A stretch of DNA of 64,000 nucleotides from Candidatus Thermoplasmatota archaeon (GTDB lineage: Archaea > Thermoplasmatota > SW-10-69-26 > JACQPN01 > JAJPHT01), in NCBI GenBank assembly GCA_035540375.1, contig DATLGO010000102.1, forward strand, positions 1 to 64,000, given 5' to 3'. Below, piece after piece: positions 1 to 8,873 of this stretch. Within the stretch, counting starts at the first letter, position 1, and each line of letters opens with the position of its first letter. A program made the position numbers and the translations under genes. The notes under the pieces were generated by a model. That model did not search any database. It saw nothing but the letters and a program-made list of their open reading frames with translations, and was not told where the DNA came from.

Positions 1-91
1 GTCCCGGCACCCGAAACCCGGGCCCGGACCCCGGCTCCCGGTCCCGACACCCGGCACCCGAAACCCGGGCCCGAGACCCGAGGCTCGGCGC
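1..91. repeat. C-rich array of GGG-type tracts (array 1 of 4)
   Basis: Runs of CCC recur every 6-7 bases with short spacers, so the minus strand reads G3-N3/4-G3 many times over. The array lies immediately 3' of the lipoprotein gene on the minus strand and is cut by the window start. Similar arrays lie near 36.1, 42.6 and 62.4 kb. On the G-rich strand the pattern fits the usual sequence rule for G-quadruplexes; that is inference from pattern only. Confidence 0.7.
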
Positions 92-93
92 GC

Positions 94-552
94 TCAGTCG
101 CATTCCTGCTTGTAGTTCGTGGAGACGGGCCGCTCGGTGTCGAGGGGGATGCCCTGCGCCACGAGCGCGCCGCGGAGGGCGGCGAGGGTGGCGGCGGCGG
201 CTTCGGTCTGGGTCTCGACCTCGGGCGTGTACTGCGGGAGGAGGCCGCGCACGCGGTTGACCTGGATCGCGGTCGCGTCGCCGTCCGCGATGGGTCCGAC
301 GATGGCTTCGTGGTCGCGCGCGGTCGCGTTCCACGAGGGCCCGAAGGTCACGAGGTACGAGAAGCCCGTCCAGTTCGCGGCGAGGTCCGTCGCGTTGAAG
401 GCGCGCTCGGCGGCGGCGCGGTCGAAGTCCCACGCGTCCTCGACGTTCGCGCGCACCATCACGTCGGTGCAATCCGCCGCGGGCGGCGAAGCGCAGCCCG
501 CGAGGAGGAGGACGGGGACGAGAAGAATCAGGAACCGGGGAGCGTCGCGCAC
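94..552 (-). CDS. putative lipoprotein of unknown function
   Basis: I do not recognise a family. The translation from a GTG start begins with a short basic stretch, a hydrophobic core and a lipobox (LLLAGC), so it is probably exported and lipid-anchored on cysteine. The mature part is about 130 residues and ends in a cysteine-containing tail (QECD). A longer ATG start at 633 would overlap the next transporter gene by 38 bp and put about 27 Arg/Ser-rich residues before the signal peptide, so the GTG at 552 is preferred. It lies 43 bp downstream of the transporter stop and may be co-transcribed with it. Confidence 0.6.
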   Translation of the reverse strand: MRDAPRFLILLVPVLLLAGCASPPAADCTDVMVRANVEDAWDFDRAAAERAFNATDLAANWTGFSYLVTFGPSWNATARDHEAIVGPIADGDATAIQVNRVRGLLPQYTPEVETQTEAAAATLAALRGALVAQGIPLDTERPVSTNYKQECD

Positions 553-595
553 GCTCCGTCGAGGCCGCCCCGGCGTCTTGGGGTTTTCGCTCCGG

Positions 596-1894
596 TCACG
601 CGAGCGCGAGGACGACCGCGAGCGCGGCCGCAAGGGTGACGAGCGTCACGGGAAGGCCGAACGCGAGGAAGCGCAGCGCGTCCACGTCCTCGCCGCGGCC
701 GCGCGCGGCTTCCGCCACGATGAGGTTCGCGGCGGCGCCGACGAGCGTCGCGTTGCCGGCGAGCGTTGAGGCCGTCGCGAGGACGAGCCACGGGAGGTCG
801 CCCCCCTGCGCCGCGGCGGTGGGGGCGAGGAGGAGCACGGCGGGGACGTTCGAGACGAGGTTCGAGAGGACGGCCGTCACGACGGCGAGGCCGGGGACGG
901 TGTCGGGCCGCATCGCGGCGAGCGCGCCCTCGAAGCCCGCAAGGAGGCCCGCGTCGCGGAAGCCCGCCATGAGGACGAAGAGCCCGATGAAGAGGGCGAG
1001 GATGCCCCAGTCGACGCGCGCGAGGAGACGCGCGGGCGGGACGCGGGCCCCGGCCCACGCGGCGACGAGGAGCAGGAGGCCGCCCGCGAGCGCGACGTCG
1101 CCGAGCGTGAACCCCGCGGGCGCGACGACGAAGCCCGCGAGGACGAGCGCGAGGACGCCGAGCGCGAGCGCGAGGAGCGGTCGATCGAGCGGCTCGAAGG
1201 CGGGCTCGACCCGCCGGACGGGCCGCGCGAGGACGCGGCGGAACCAGACGAGCGCGACGAGCGCGGCGAGGACGAGGGCGACGAGCGCGGCGGGCGCAAG
1301 GACGGCGACGAAGCGCGCGAAGGACATCCCGCTTGCGAGGGCGATCGCGGCGTTCTGCGGATTGCCGACGGGCGTCGCGAGGCTGCCGATGTTCGCGGCG
1401 ACGGCCTCGGCCGCGAGGAACGGGAAGCACGGGAGGTCCATCGCGCGGCAGGCGCGCACGAGGACCGGGGTGAGGAGGAGGACGACCGCGTCGTTGAGCG
1501 CGAGCGCGGAGAGGCCCGCCGCAAGCGCCATGGTCGCGAGGAGGAAGCCGCGCGCGGTGCGCACGCGGCGCACGATCGCGGCGGCGGTCCAGCCGAAGAA
1601 ACCCGCGACCTCGAGGCCCGCCACGAGCGCCATCATGCCGAAGAGGAGCGCGAGCGTGGGTCGGTCGACGGCCGCGACGGCGGCCCCGGGCGCGACGGCG
1701 CCCGCCAGGAGCATGAGCCCGGCGCCCGCGACCGCGAGGCCGGGGCGCGCGAAGAGGAAGGTCACGCGCGCGACGCGGGCCGGACCGAAGGCGCGCTCGG
1801 CCGCCCGGCGACCGAGGCGCGGGAGGGACGGGAACGTGAGGGCCGCGAGCGTCCCGCCGAAGACGACGAGGGCGAGGATCGGCGTCCACGTCAC
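596..1894 (-). CDS. SLC13/ArsB/NhaD-type membrane ion transporter
   Basis: This is a polytopic membrane protein of about 432 residues, the usual size for the ion transporter superfamily that includes ArsB, NhaD and SLC13 permeases. Two halves each carry the typical re-entrant signature: NDAVVLLLTPVLV followed by NIGSLATPVGNPQN in the first half, and LSNLVSNVPAVLLLAP followed by NATLVGAAANLIV in the second. The substrate (arsenite, sodium or a dicarboxylate) cannot be told from sequence alone. I chose the GTG at 1894 because it is about 51 nt from a TATA-like box at 1945 and avoids overlap with the divergent gene; an ATG at 2023 would overlap it. Confidence 0.8.
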   Translation of the reverse strand: MTWTPILALVVFGGTLAALTFPSLPRLGRRAAERAFGPARVARVTFLFARPGLAVAGAGLMLLAGAVAPGAAVAAVDRPTLALLFGMMALVAGLEVAGFFGWTAAAIVRRVRTARGFLLATMALAAGLSALALNDAVVLLLTPVLVRACRAMDLPCFPFLAAEAVAANIGSLATPVGNPQNAAIALASGMSFARFVAVLAPAALVALVLAALVALVWFRRVLARPVRRVEPAFEPLDRPLLALALGVLALVLAGFVVAPAGFTLGDVALAGGLLLLVAAWAGARVPPARLLARVDWGILALFIGLFVLMAGFRDAGLLAGFEGALAAMRPDTVPGLAVVTAVLSNLVSNVPAVLLLAPTAAAQGGDLPWLVLATASTLAGNATLVGAAANLIVAEAARGRGEDVDALRFLAFGLPVTLVTLAAALAVVLALA

Positions 1895-1944
1895 GCGGGC
1901 CCGAAACGACGGCCGCCTCAAGAGCCTGCGCCCGGCTCGAAACC

Positions 1945-1952
1945 CATATATG
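1945..1952. promoter_or_regulatory. palindromic TATA-like box between divergent genes
   Basis: CATATATG is a perfect palindrome in an otherwise GC-rich spacer. It sits 31 nt before the ATG at 1983 on the plus strand and about 51 nt before the GTG at 1894 on the minus strand, so it could serve both directions. Confidence 0.6.
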
Positions 1953-1982
1953 GCCCGTGCCGCTCTCGTGGCCCTGATCCCC

Positions 1983-2171
1983 ATGAGCCACCAAGCCTGG
2001 TCCGTCCTGAGCGGCCTCCTCATCCTGCTGGGCGTCGCCTTCTACCTGTGGGTCGGGCTCGTCCACGGCTCGTGGACCGACATCGGCTCGTACACCATCG
2101 CGGTGACGCTCATCGGCTTCGGCGCCGTCGGCCTCTGGACGGCCCGTGCCCCGCCGGCCGGGACCCGATGA
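1983..2171 (+). CDS. small two-helix membrane protein
   Basis: A 62-residue protein with two hydrophobic segments (about residues 7-26 and 35-53) and a short polar link. I recognise no family. The ATG lies 31 nt after the TATA-like box, so the transcript is probably almost leaderless. Its stop overlaps the start of the PrsW-like gene (ATGA), which points to translational coupling and a shared operon. Confidence 0.6.
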   Translation: MSHQAWSVLSGLLILLGVAFYLWVGLVHGSWTDIGSYTIAVTLIGFGAVGLWTARAPPAGTR

Positions 2172-2863
2172 CGCTCGAGCCCGTCTACCTCGCAGGGCTT
2201 CTCCTCGCGGCCTTCCTGCCCGCGATCCTCTGGACGATCACCATCCGCCAGGTCGAGGGCCGTCGGCGCGAGCCGTGGAGCAGGGTCGCCCGCGCGTTCG
2301 TGTCGGGGGGCCTCCTCGGCGTCGGCGCCGCGCTTGTCCTCCTCCAAGGCGCCTTGTGGTTCGCGCGCCCCATGCCCGCGGCCGAGAGCCTCCTCTTCGT
2401 GACCGTCGTCGCCGCGCCCCTCGTCGAGGAGGCCACGAAACCGCTCGGCCTCCTCCTCTTCCGCGACGCCGATCCCGAGCCCGAGAACGGCTACATCTAC
2501 GGCGCCGCCGCGGGCCTCGGATTCTCGGCCGTGGAGAACGTGCTCGTCGAGGGCGCGGTCCTCGCGACGGGCTCCTTAGGCGCCTTCGTCGCGACCGTCG
2601 CGCTCCGTTCCGTCGCGACCGCGCTCCTCCACGCCTCCGCGACGAGCCTCGTCGGCCGCGCGATCTGGGCGTGGCGCTACGAGAAGGCCCCGGCGATCCT
2701 CATCGTGCCGTGGTATGCCGCCGCGGTCCTCGCCCACGGCGTATTCAACGCCCTCGCCGTGGCCTCGACCCTCGCCTCGCTCGCGCTCGCGATCGCGCTC
2801 GCCGCGGGCGCCTGGGTCCTCGTGAGGCGCGCGGTGAAACGCCTCGACGCCGCCGCGGCCTGA
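2168..2863 (+). CDS. PrsW-family intramembrane metalloprotease-like protein
   Basis: This is a 231-residue polytopic membrane protein with the PrsW hallmarks: an EEATK motif at the start of one helix, a GFSAVEN motif in the next, and further histidines in later helices (LLHAS, LAHGVFN). PrsW proteins are membrane proteases in the CAAX-protease/bacteriocin-processing (CPBP) superfamily; bacterial PrsW cleaves an anti-sigma factor. Archaeal members have no known target. The start overlaps the stop of the preceding 62-residue membrane protein by 4 bp. The next gene, rfcL, begins 43 bp downstream on the same strand. Confidence 0.82.
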   Translation: MTLEPVYLAGLLLAAFLPAILWTITIRQVEGRRREPWSRVARAFVSGGLLGVGAALVLLQGALWFARPMPAAESLLFVTVVAAPLVEEATKPLGLLLFRDADPEPENGYIYGAAAGLGFSAVENVLVEGAVLATGSLGAFVATVALRSVATALLHASATSLVGRAIWAWRYEKAPAILIVPWYAAAVLAHGVFNALAVASTLASLALAIALAAGAWVLVRRAVKRLDAAAA

Positions 2864-2905
2864 GGGGCCCCAAAGGGCTATGGGCGGCGAGGCGGTTCGC
2901 GCCGC

Positions 2906-4477
2906 GTGGCCGCCGCGACCGCCGCGCTCGACTGGGCCGAGAAGCACCGGCCCCGCCGCCTCGCCGACATCGTCGGCAACAAGTCGGCCCTCGAGGAGCT
3001 CAACGCGTGGGCGGACGCGTGGGCCTCCGGCACGCCGCCCGCCGAGCGGGGCGTCATCCTCGCCGGCGAGCCCGGCGTCGGGAAGACGACGGCCGCCCAC
3101 GCGCTTGCCGCCGAGCGCGGATGGAGCGTCGTGGAGCTCAATGCCTCCGACCAGCGCAACGAGGAGGTCATCCGACGCATCGCGACCTCCGGCGCGGTGA
3201 ACGCAAGCATCCTTTCGACGGGCGACGCGAAGCAGGGACGCCAGCTCGTGCTCCTCGACGAGGCCGACAACCTGTTCGGCCGCGAGGACCGCGGCGGCAT
3301 GAAGGCCATCCTCGACACGCTGCGCGTCACGAAGCAGCCGATCGTCCTCATCGCGAACGATCTCTACGAACTCACGCGGAAGGCGGGCGCGCTCAAGACG
3401 CTCGCGCGCACGATCAAGTTCACCCGCGTGTACCGGCCCTCGATCCCGGCCGCGCTCAAGCGGATCGCCGATGCCGAGAACGTCGCGGTCGAGCCCGAGG
3501 CGCTGAAGCTCATCGCCGAGCGCTCGGGCGGCGACATGCGGAGCGCGGTGAACGATCTCCAGGCGCTCGCGATGGGGCGCACCAGGCTCCTCGTCGCGGA
3601 CGTCGAGGCCCTCGGCCGCCGGGACACGACGGGCGACGTCTGGGGCCTCCTCGGCAAGGTGTTCCTCGGCCGCAACCTCGACGAGGCGCGCAAGACGCTT
3701 TGGACGCTCGACGAGACGCCCGAGTCCGTTTCGCTCTGGATCGACGAAAACATCCCCGTTCTCTACCTCGACCCGGCGGACCGGCTCGACGCGTTCGCGA
3801 TCCTCGCGCGCGCGGACATCTTCCTCGGCCGCGTGTCGCGCCGGCAGCACTATGGCCTCTGGTCCTACGCGGGCGAGCTCATGACCGCCGGCGTCGCCGT
3901 CGCCAAGGTCGCGAAACCCGCCTCGGCGCGCTTCCAGTTCCCCGGCTGGCTTCGCAAGCAGTCTGCCTCGAAAGGCATGCGCGAGCTGCGCAAGCGCGTC
4001 GCGGGGAAGGTCGCGATGGGCGTGCACACGTCGCCCCGGCAGGCGCGCGAGAGCATGTTCCCGTTCCTGCGCGCCCTCATGGAGAAGGACGACGAATTCG
4101 CCGGATGGGTCGCGGCCGAGTTCGAGCTCGAGAAGGACGAGATCGCGTTCCTGCTCGAAGCCCGGGAAACGACGGCGCGCGTGAAGGCCATCCACGAGGC
4201 CGCCTCGAAGCGGCTCGAGGCGAAACCGCGGGAAACGGCCCGCGCCTTCGCGGGCTACGAATCCGACGAAGCGGAGGATGCGGGGGACGAGGAGGACGAG
4301 GCGATCGCGCCCGTCGCCACCGACGAGGACGACGAGGAGGAGGTCCCCGCGAAGACCGCGAAGACCCCCGCGAAGGCCGCCTCGAAGGAGAAGCCCGACG
4401 CCGCTTCGAAGGAGACGCCGAAGAAGGCCGACGCGAAGGACGACGCGAAGCGGCAGCGGAACCTCTTCGATTTCTGA
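2906..4477 (+). CDS. rfcL: replication factor C large subunit
   Basis: RfcL is the large subunit of the archaeal clamp loader, which opens PCNA and loads it on primed DNA. The protein is 523 residues. The AAA+ core shows Walker A GEPGVGKT (54-61), Walker B LLDEAD (116-121) and sensor regions, followed by the helical collar domain. An acidic and then Lys/Ala-rich flexible tail starts at about residue 450. The last residues, QRNLFDF, form a PCNA-interacting (PIP) box, as expected for this subunit. The start is GTG. The small subunit gene is not in this window. Confidence 0.96.
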   Translation: MAAATAALDWAEKHRPRRLADIVGNKSALEELNAWADAWASGTPPAERGVILAGEPGVGKTTAAHALAAERGWSVVELNASDQRNEEVIRRIATSGAVNASILSTGDAKQGRQLVLLDEADNLFGREDRGGMKAILDTLRVTKQPIVLIANDLYELTRKAGALKTLARTIKFTRVYRPSIPAALKRIADAENVAVEPEALKLIAERSGGDMRSAVNDLQALAMGRTRLLVADVEALGRRDTTGDVWGLLGKVFLGRNLDEARKTLWTLDETPESVSLWIDENIPVLYLDPADRLDAFAILARADIFLGRVSRRQHYGLWSYAGELMTAGVAVAKVAKPASARFQFPGWLRKQSASKGMRELRKRVAGKVAMGVHTSPRQARESMFPFLRALMEKDDEFAGWVAAEFELEKDEIAFLLEARETTARVKAIHEAASKRLEAKPRETARAFAGYESDEAEDAGDEEDEAIAPVATDEDDEEEVPAKTAKTPAKAASKEKPDAASKETPKKADAKDDAKRQRNLFDF

Positions 4478-4480
4478 GGC

Positions 4481-5596
4481 TCAGCGGCGCAGGATGAGCG
4501 TGAGGACGTCCTTGTCCGCGAGCGCGTGGTCGATGCCGACGGATTGGTTCTCGAACTTCGCGCTCGGGCCCGAGACGAGCGCGTAGCGGAACTTGCCGCG
4601 GAACTCGCGGTGGAGCTTGTCGCACACGTCTCCGACCGTGGACCCGCTCTTGATGACGAGCGGCTCCTCCATGTCGGCCTCGCCGCCCTGCGGCTTCATG
4701 AAGACGCGGATGAACTTCAGCTCCTCGTAGATCTTGTCCTTCAAGGCCTCGAGGTTGAACTCCTTCGCGGCCGCGATCGGCACCACGGGCCACTGGCGCT
4801 CGTTGAACATGCGGATGGACTGCTTGACGTAGTCCGGGTCCTGCGTGTCGACCTTGTTGAGCGCGACGAGGGCGGGGATGTAGACGCGGTTTCCGGCGAG
4901 GACGTCGACGAGGTCGTCCTGCGTCGCGTCCTGGCGGATCACGACGTCCGCGTTCACGATGCCGTACTCCTTCACCATGTCCTTGACGACCTCTTCGTCG
5001 AGCCCCTTCGATTGGGGGACGGTGAAGTTCACGTTGATGCCGCCGCGCTGGCGCGACACGTAGAGCTTGATGTCGGCCGGCGCGCGGTTGAGGCGGATGC
5101 CGGCCTGGTAGAGCTCGTCCACGATGACGAAGATCTGCTCGGGGTTGAACGCGTCGGCGACGAGGAGGATGAGATCCGAGGATCGCGCGACCGCGATGAC
5201 CTCCCGCCCGCGCCCCTTGCCGCCGGAGGCGCCCCGGATGAGCCCCGGAAGATCGAGGATCTGGATCTCGGCGTGCTTGTAGGTGAGCATCCCGGGAATG
5301 CACGTGAGGGTCGTGAACTCGTACGCCGCGACCTCGCTCTCCGTCCCCGTGAGCTTGTTGAGGAGCGTCGACTTGCCGACGCTCGGGAAGCCGACGAGCG
5401 CGACCGAGGCGTTGCCGCTCTTCTTCACGGCGTAGGCGGGCCCGCCGCCGCCCCCGCCCGAGGCCCGCTTCTCCTTCTCCTCCTTGAGCTTCGCGAGCTT
5501 CGCCTTGAGCTTCCCGATGTGGTGCGACGTCGCCTTGTTGTAGAGGGTCTTCTTCAGCTCCTCCTCGATGGAAAGGATCTGCTCGTCGACACCCAC
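4481..5596 (-). CDS. DRG-family (Obg-like) GTP-binding protein
   Basis: This is a 371-residue developmentally regulated GTP-binding protein, an Obg-superfamily GTPase of archaea and eukaryotes linked to ribosomes and translation. A charged N-terminal helical region with a glycine run at 47-52 precedes the G domain. G1 is GFPSVGKST (69-77), G3 is DLPG, G4 is NKVD and G5 is an IAA/SAK-like segment. A TGS domain closes the protein. The GTG start lies 25 nt downstream of a TATA-like box, which suits a leaderless mRNA. It is convergent with rfcL with only 3 bp between the stops. Confidence 0.94.
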   Translation of the reverse strand: MGVDEQILSIEEELKKTLYNKATSHHIGKLKAKLAKLKEEKEKRASGGGGGGPAYAVKKSGNASVALVGFPSVGKSTLLNKLTGTESEVAAYEFTTLTCIPGMLTYKHAEIQILDLPGLIRGASGGKGRGREVIAVARSSDLILLVADAFNPEQIFVIVDELYQAGIRLNRAPADIKLYVSRQRGGINVNFTVPQSKGLDEEVVKDMVKEYGIVNADVVIRQDATQDDLVDVLAGNRVYIPALVALNKVDTQDPDYVKQSIRMFNERQWPVVPIAAAKEFNLEALKDKIYEELKFIRVFMKPQGGEADMEEPLVIKSGSTVGDVCDKLHREFRGKFRYALVSGPSAKFENQSVGIDHALADKDVLTLILRR

Positions 5597-5620
5597 GGAG
5601 GCCTTGTAGCCCGGGGTCCG

Positions 5621-5627
5621 TTAAAAA
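5621..5627 (-). promoter_or_regulatory. TATA-like box for the DRG GTPase
   Basis: On the minus strand this reads CTTTTTAA in a GC-rich setting. It is 25 nt upstream of the GTG at 5596, so the start codon is probably at or next to the transcription start. Confidence 0.6.
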
Positions 5628-5941
5628 GCTTACAGAGGTCGGCGCGCGCGGTCCGCCGCGGCTCCCGCGAGGCCGCGCGACCGCCCGTCGCCGCGCTCGG
5701 CGGCCTGCGAGGTCGCCCCTTCCGCCTCGCTTTTCGCCGCGGCCTTTCCGACGCCGCGTGGCCGCAGGCCGCTCCGGAGGCGACCCGGGCGGCCCGGAGC
5801 CGTCGCGGCGACGACGCGGATGCCGCGATGCCCGCCCGACCGCCGAGGTTCTTCCGGCGACCGTCGGAGAAACCCTTAGCGTGCGCATGGGGGCCGTCGG
5901 TCCACGCGGCTGGGTCCGCGTCGCACGGGGGAAAACGCAGA
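5628..5941. other. intergenic spacer between divergent genes
   Basis: About 310 bp with no convincing gene or RNA. A CCCTTA stretch near 5870-5877 could be a weak promoter element for the regulator that starts at 5942. Open frames through here are GC-driven and have Arg/Ala/Pro-rich translations. Confidence 0.4.
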
Positions 5942-6616
5942 GTGAAGAACAAGGAAGAAGCGCTGCAGCTCGACACCCGGCGCGCCATCTACGATTACAT
6001 CAAGACAACGCCGGGCGCCCACCTCCGGAAGGTCCACCGCGCCGTGGGCCTTCCCTTCGGCCAGGTCCTCTACCACCTGAACTACATGGAGCGCAACGAG
6101 CTCATCGTCGTGAAGAAGGACGGCAAGTTCAACCGCTATTTCGTGAAGCACCTCATCGGCCGCAAGGAGAAGGACATCATCAGCGTGCTCCGGCACGACG
6201 TCCCGCGCCGCGTCTCGATCCTCCTGCTCTTCCAGCCTCGCCTCACGCACAAGGAGATCCTGCAATACGTCGAGATCTCGCCCTCCACGCTCTCGTTCCA
6301 CCTGAGCAAGATGGTGGAGGTGGGCGTCGTGGGCCGCGAGAACCGCGGCCGCGAATCGTATTACTGGCTCACCGACGAGAAGCTCACCGCGAAGGTGCTC
6401 ATCATGCACCGCGAGAGCTTCAACTCGGACGTCGTCGACCGCTTCGCGGACGTCTGGCTCACCATGAACTACCGCGAGCCGACGACGCGCGAGGAGGCCG
6501 CGAAGACCGACGAGTACATCGCGAAGAAGGTCCCGGACGGCGCGAACCTCGCGCTCGCGGTGCTCCACGGCGGCACGGAGGCCTCGGCTTCCCCCACGAG
6601 GACGCCGGTGGCCTGA
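5942..6616 (+). CDS. tandem winged-helix transcriptional regulator
   Basis: A 224-residue soluble protein with two winged helix-turn-helix domains in tandem (about residues 8-75 and 85-150) and a helical C-terminus. The first wing is recognisable in QVLYHLNYMERNELI, the second in STLSFHLSKMVEVGVV. This architecture is common among archaeal regulators, but no ligand or target can be inferred. The same tandem arrangement occurs at the cytoplasmic end of the membrane-anchored regulator at 29868-31199. The GTG start (MKNKEE) is preferred because upstream in-frame sequence has the composition of non-coding GC-rich DNA. Confidence 0.82.
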   Translation: MKNKEEALQLDTRRAIYDYIKTTPGAHLRKVHRAVGLPFGQVLYHLNYMERNELIVVKKDGKFNRYFVKHLIGRKEKDIISVLRHDVPRRVSILLLFQPRLTHKEILQYVEISPSTLSFHLSKMVEVGVVGRENRGRESYYWLTDEKLTAKVLIMHRESFNSDVVDRFADVWLTMNYREPTTREEAAKTDEYIAKKVPDGANLALAVLHGGTEASASPTRTPVA

Positions 6617-7081
6617 TCAGCGGGGCGCGACCTCGAGGAGAAGCTCCACCTCGACGGGCGCGTCCAGGGGGAGCACGTTGACGCCGACCGCGGCGCGGGC
6701 GTGTCGACCCTGCTCGCCGAAGACCTCGAGGAGCAGGTCGCTCGCGCCGTTCGCGACCTTCGGCTGGTCCGTGAACGTGTCCACCGACGCGACGAACACG
6801 CCGACGCGGACCACCCGCGTCACGCGGTCGAGCGAACCGATCGCCTCGCGCGCCACAGCGAGCGCGTTCAGGACGCACTGGCGGGCGCACTCCTGGCCCT
6901 GCTCGATCGTGACCTCCGCGCCGAGCTTCCCCGTGCGAAGGAGCTTGCCGTGCTGGAAGGGGATCTGTCCCGCCACGTAGAGGTGCGGACCGCTCAGGAC
7001 CGACGGCACGTAGGCGGCGACGGGCTTGGGCGCTTCGGGGAGGGCGATCCCCAGGACCTTGAGGCGGTTTTCAGCGGGCAT
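6617..7081 (-). CDS. ridA: RidA/YjgF/UK114-family protein
   Basis: RidA proteins hydrolyse reactive enamine/imine intermediates released by PLP enzymes; a threonine deaminase (ilvA) lies at 26.2-27.4 kb. The 154-residue translation shows the family ends: GLYVAGQIP-like near the middle (HLYVAGQIPFQHGK), a VGVFVASVDTFTD stretch and RAAVGVNVLPLDAPVEVEL at the C-terminus. About 20 extra N-terminal residues precede the usual start. The ATG lies 7 bp after the stop of the upstream endonuclease-like gene, so the two are probably co-transcribed. It is convergent with the regulator at 5942, whose stop is directly adjacent. Confidence 0.88.
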   Translation of the reverse strand: MPAENRLKVLGIALPEAPKPVAAYVPSVLSGPHLYVAGQIPFQHGKLLRTGKLGAEVTIEQGQECARQCVLNALAVAREAIGSLDRVTRVVRVGVFVASVDTFTDQPKVANGASDLLLEVFGEQGRHARAAVGVNVLPLDAPVEVELLLEVAPR

Positions 7082-7088
7082 GCGCGCG

Positions 7089-7523
7089 TCAACGCCCACG
7101 CCGGTCAAATACCCTTTTCCAAGGCTCGAGGACCTCGACGGGCTTCGCCTCGGCGACGTGGAAGGCGATCCAGCCCACGCGGCCCTCGAGGACCGCCTTC
7201 CGGATCGCGAGCTGATCGGTCGACAGACGCGACGACGCGGCCTTGATCTCCACGAAGTACACCGCGTCGTCCTCGAACTGCACCCCATCGATGGGCTTGC
7301 CGATGAAGCGGAAGTTCTGCGGATCGAAGGGCCAGCCCGCCATCCACGGCGCGAACTGCTCGCTCAGGTTCCCGTAGCGCGTCGCTTGCGACCGACGATC
7401 GGTCTCGAGGCGATCGGCGCGCGCGACCGCGGCGCGCGTCCGCGCGACGAGGATCCACGCGAGAAGCCATCCCGCGACGACCGCGGCGACGAGGAGGTAC
7501 ACGACGACGTCCGGAATCTCCAC
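7089..7523 (-). CDS. membrane-anchored protein related to archaeal Holliday junction resolvases
   Basis: The 144-residue product has one N-terminal membrane helix (about residues 7-26), a short charged coil and then a compact domain with GKPIDGVQFEDDAVYFVEIKAASSRLS. The D-(x)n-E-x-K spacing is a PD-(D/E)XK nuclease signature, and the layout matches the family described as predicted secreted endonucleases distantly related to archaeal Holliday junction resolvases. Substrate and topology are unproven. The start is GTG. The RidA gene follows 7 bp downstream. Confidence 0.75.
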   Translation of the reverse strand: MEIPDVVVYLLVAAVVAGWLLAWILVARTRAAVARADRLETDRRSQATRYGNLSEQFAPWMAGWPFDPQNFRFIGKPIDGVQFEDDAVYFVEIKAASSRLSTDQLAIRKAVLEGRVGWIAFHVAEAKPVEVLEPWKRVFDRRGR

Positions 7524-7589
7524 GATGCGTCAAGCACTCGAAAGGCCTTGAAGGGAACCTTCACGGTCCCGGCCGGGTCTCGACCGCCC

Positions 7590-8009
7590 GTGCCCCGCGC
7601 CGCCGCCTCCGTCGCCCCCGCGCGTCTCGAGCGGTGGAGCCGCCTTGCGGCCATCGTTCTCGGCGCCGTCCTCGCGCTGAGCCTCGGTCTCGCGCTCGCG
7701 GAACAGCCGTGGCCGTGGACGACGTGGGTGCTCTTCGCGCTCCTCGCCGACCTCGCGCTCGTGGCCGGGATCCTCGCGCGCGGGGCCGACGCGAGGCCGC
7801 GCCGCCGCGCGCTCGGGGCCGCCGTCCTCGTCGCCGCGACGCTCGCGGGCGCGTGGTTCTTCGCCTTCGCGCTCTCGGGCGGCGAGGACCGGGCCGTGGT
7901 CGGCGGTGCGCTCGGCGTGGTCGCGACCGCCGCGCTCACGGCCACGGGCCTCCTCGCGATCCTCGATCCGGTCGAGCGCCCGCTCGTTCCGCTAGGGCGC
8001 CGCGGATGA
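7590..8009 (+). CDS. four-helix membrane protein of unknown function
   Basis: A 139-residue protein with four hydrophobic segments (about residues 15-35, 45-62, 72-93 and 103-122) joined by short Arg-rich loops. I recognise no family. It starts at a GTG 66 bp from the divergent endonuclease-like gene. Its last 18 bp overlap the 3' end of the convergent glycosylase gene. There is no visible Shine-Dalgarno sequence. Confidence 0.55.
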   Translation: MPRAAASVAPARLERWSRLAAIVLGAVLALSLGLALAEQPWPWTTWVLFALLADLALVAGILARGADARPRRRALGAAVLVAATLAGAWFFAFALSGGEDRAVVGGALGVVATAALTATGLLAILDPVERPLVPLGRRG

Positions 8010-8873
8010 GGCGAGGCGGGAGGCTCCCGGGGCGCGACGCCCGTGGGCGCCCTCGACGCGCGCCGCGTGGAAGAGGAACTGCTGCGCGAGGCCCGCGTCC
8101 GAGCCCCACCGCGCAAGGGCGAAGGCCTTGAGGTCCCGCGGCGCCTCGCCGGCCTCGAAGAAGCGGTCCGCGACGGCGCGCGCGATCCACCGGTCGACCG
8201 GGAACGCCTCGCCATGCCCGAGCCCGAAGAGCGCGACGCAGTCCGCGACCTTGGGACCCACGCCCGGAAGCGCGAGAAGGGCTTCGCGCGCCTCCCCGCA
8301 GGACGCCTCCCGAAGCGCCTCGAGGTCGCAGTCGCCGCGGGCGACGGCGCGGGCCGTCGCGCGCACGTAGGGCGCGCGGTACCCGAAACCGAGCGAGACG
8401 AGCCGGCGCTCCCCGAGCCGCGCGACCGCATCGGCGTCCGGGAACGCGTGGTAGGGGACCTCGCCGTCGTCGCGTGGCTCGCCCGCGGCCTCGGCGAGGC
8501 GCGCGAGGATCCCTTCGATGCGCGGCACGTGGTTGTTCGCGCTCGTGACGAAGGCCACGAGCGTCTCCCACGGCTCCTGCCGCAGCACGCGGAGGCCCGC
8601 GTGCCGCGCGACCACCGGCGCAAGGACGGGGTCTTGCGAGAGCCGCTCGAGCGCGGCCGGGTACGATCCGTCGAGGCCCAGGTAGCGCGCGAGACGCGCC
8701 CGGCCGCGGCGTCGCGCGCTCGTCCACGCGAGGCCGCCGGGCGCGGTCGCGAGCGTCCAGAGGTCGCCCTCGACGACGCCCGCGAACGCATCGCCGATCG
8801 CGCGGAAGCGGAAGGACTGCCCGCCGAGGAGCGTGGGCGCGAGGAGGACGGGTTCGTCGGTCGCGACGTGCAC
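7992..8873 (-). CDS. 8-oxoguanine DNA glycosylase/AP lyase, OGG1 type
   Basis: This base-excision repair enzyme removes 8-oxoguanine opposite cytosine and nicks the strand. The 293-residue protein has an N-terminal OGG-N-like beta domain (starting around LLGGQSFRFRAIGD) and a helix-hairpin-helix/GPD core. The core reads LPGVGPKVADCVALFGLG followed by FPVDRW; the lysine in GPKVAD corresponds to the Schiff-base lysine of OGG1 and the aspartate in PVDRW to the catalytic Asp. It also shows the NNHVPRI motif typical of OGG1. The C-terminal tail is unstructured and Ala/Arg-rich. The start is GTG. Confidence 0.93.
   Translation of the reverse strand: MHVATDEPVLLAPTLLGGQSFRFRAIGDAFAGVVEGDLWTLATAPGGLAWTSARRRGRARLARYLGLDGSYPAALERLSQDPVLAPVVARHAGLRVLRQEPWETLVAFVTSANNHVPRIEGILARLAEAAGEPRDDGEVPYHAFPDADAVARLGERRLVSLGFGYRAPYVRATARAVARGDCDLEALREASCGEAREALLALPGVGPKVADCVALFGLGHGEAFPVDRWIARAVADRFFEAGEAPRDLKAFALARWGSDAGLAQQFLFHAARVEGAHGRRAPGASRLASSAAP

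Noticed and set aside
528-2066. Long Arg/Pro-rich frame antisense or shifted relative to the ion transporter
   Set aside because: High GC keeps other frames open. The translation is low-complexity Arg/Ala/Pro, while the transporter frame has clear family motifs.
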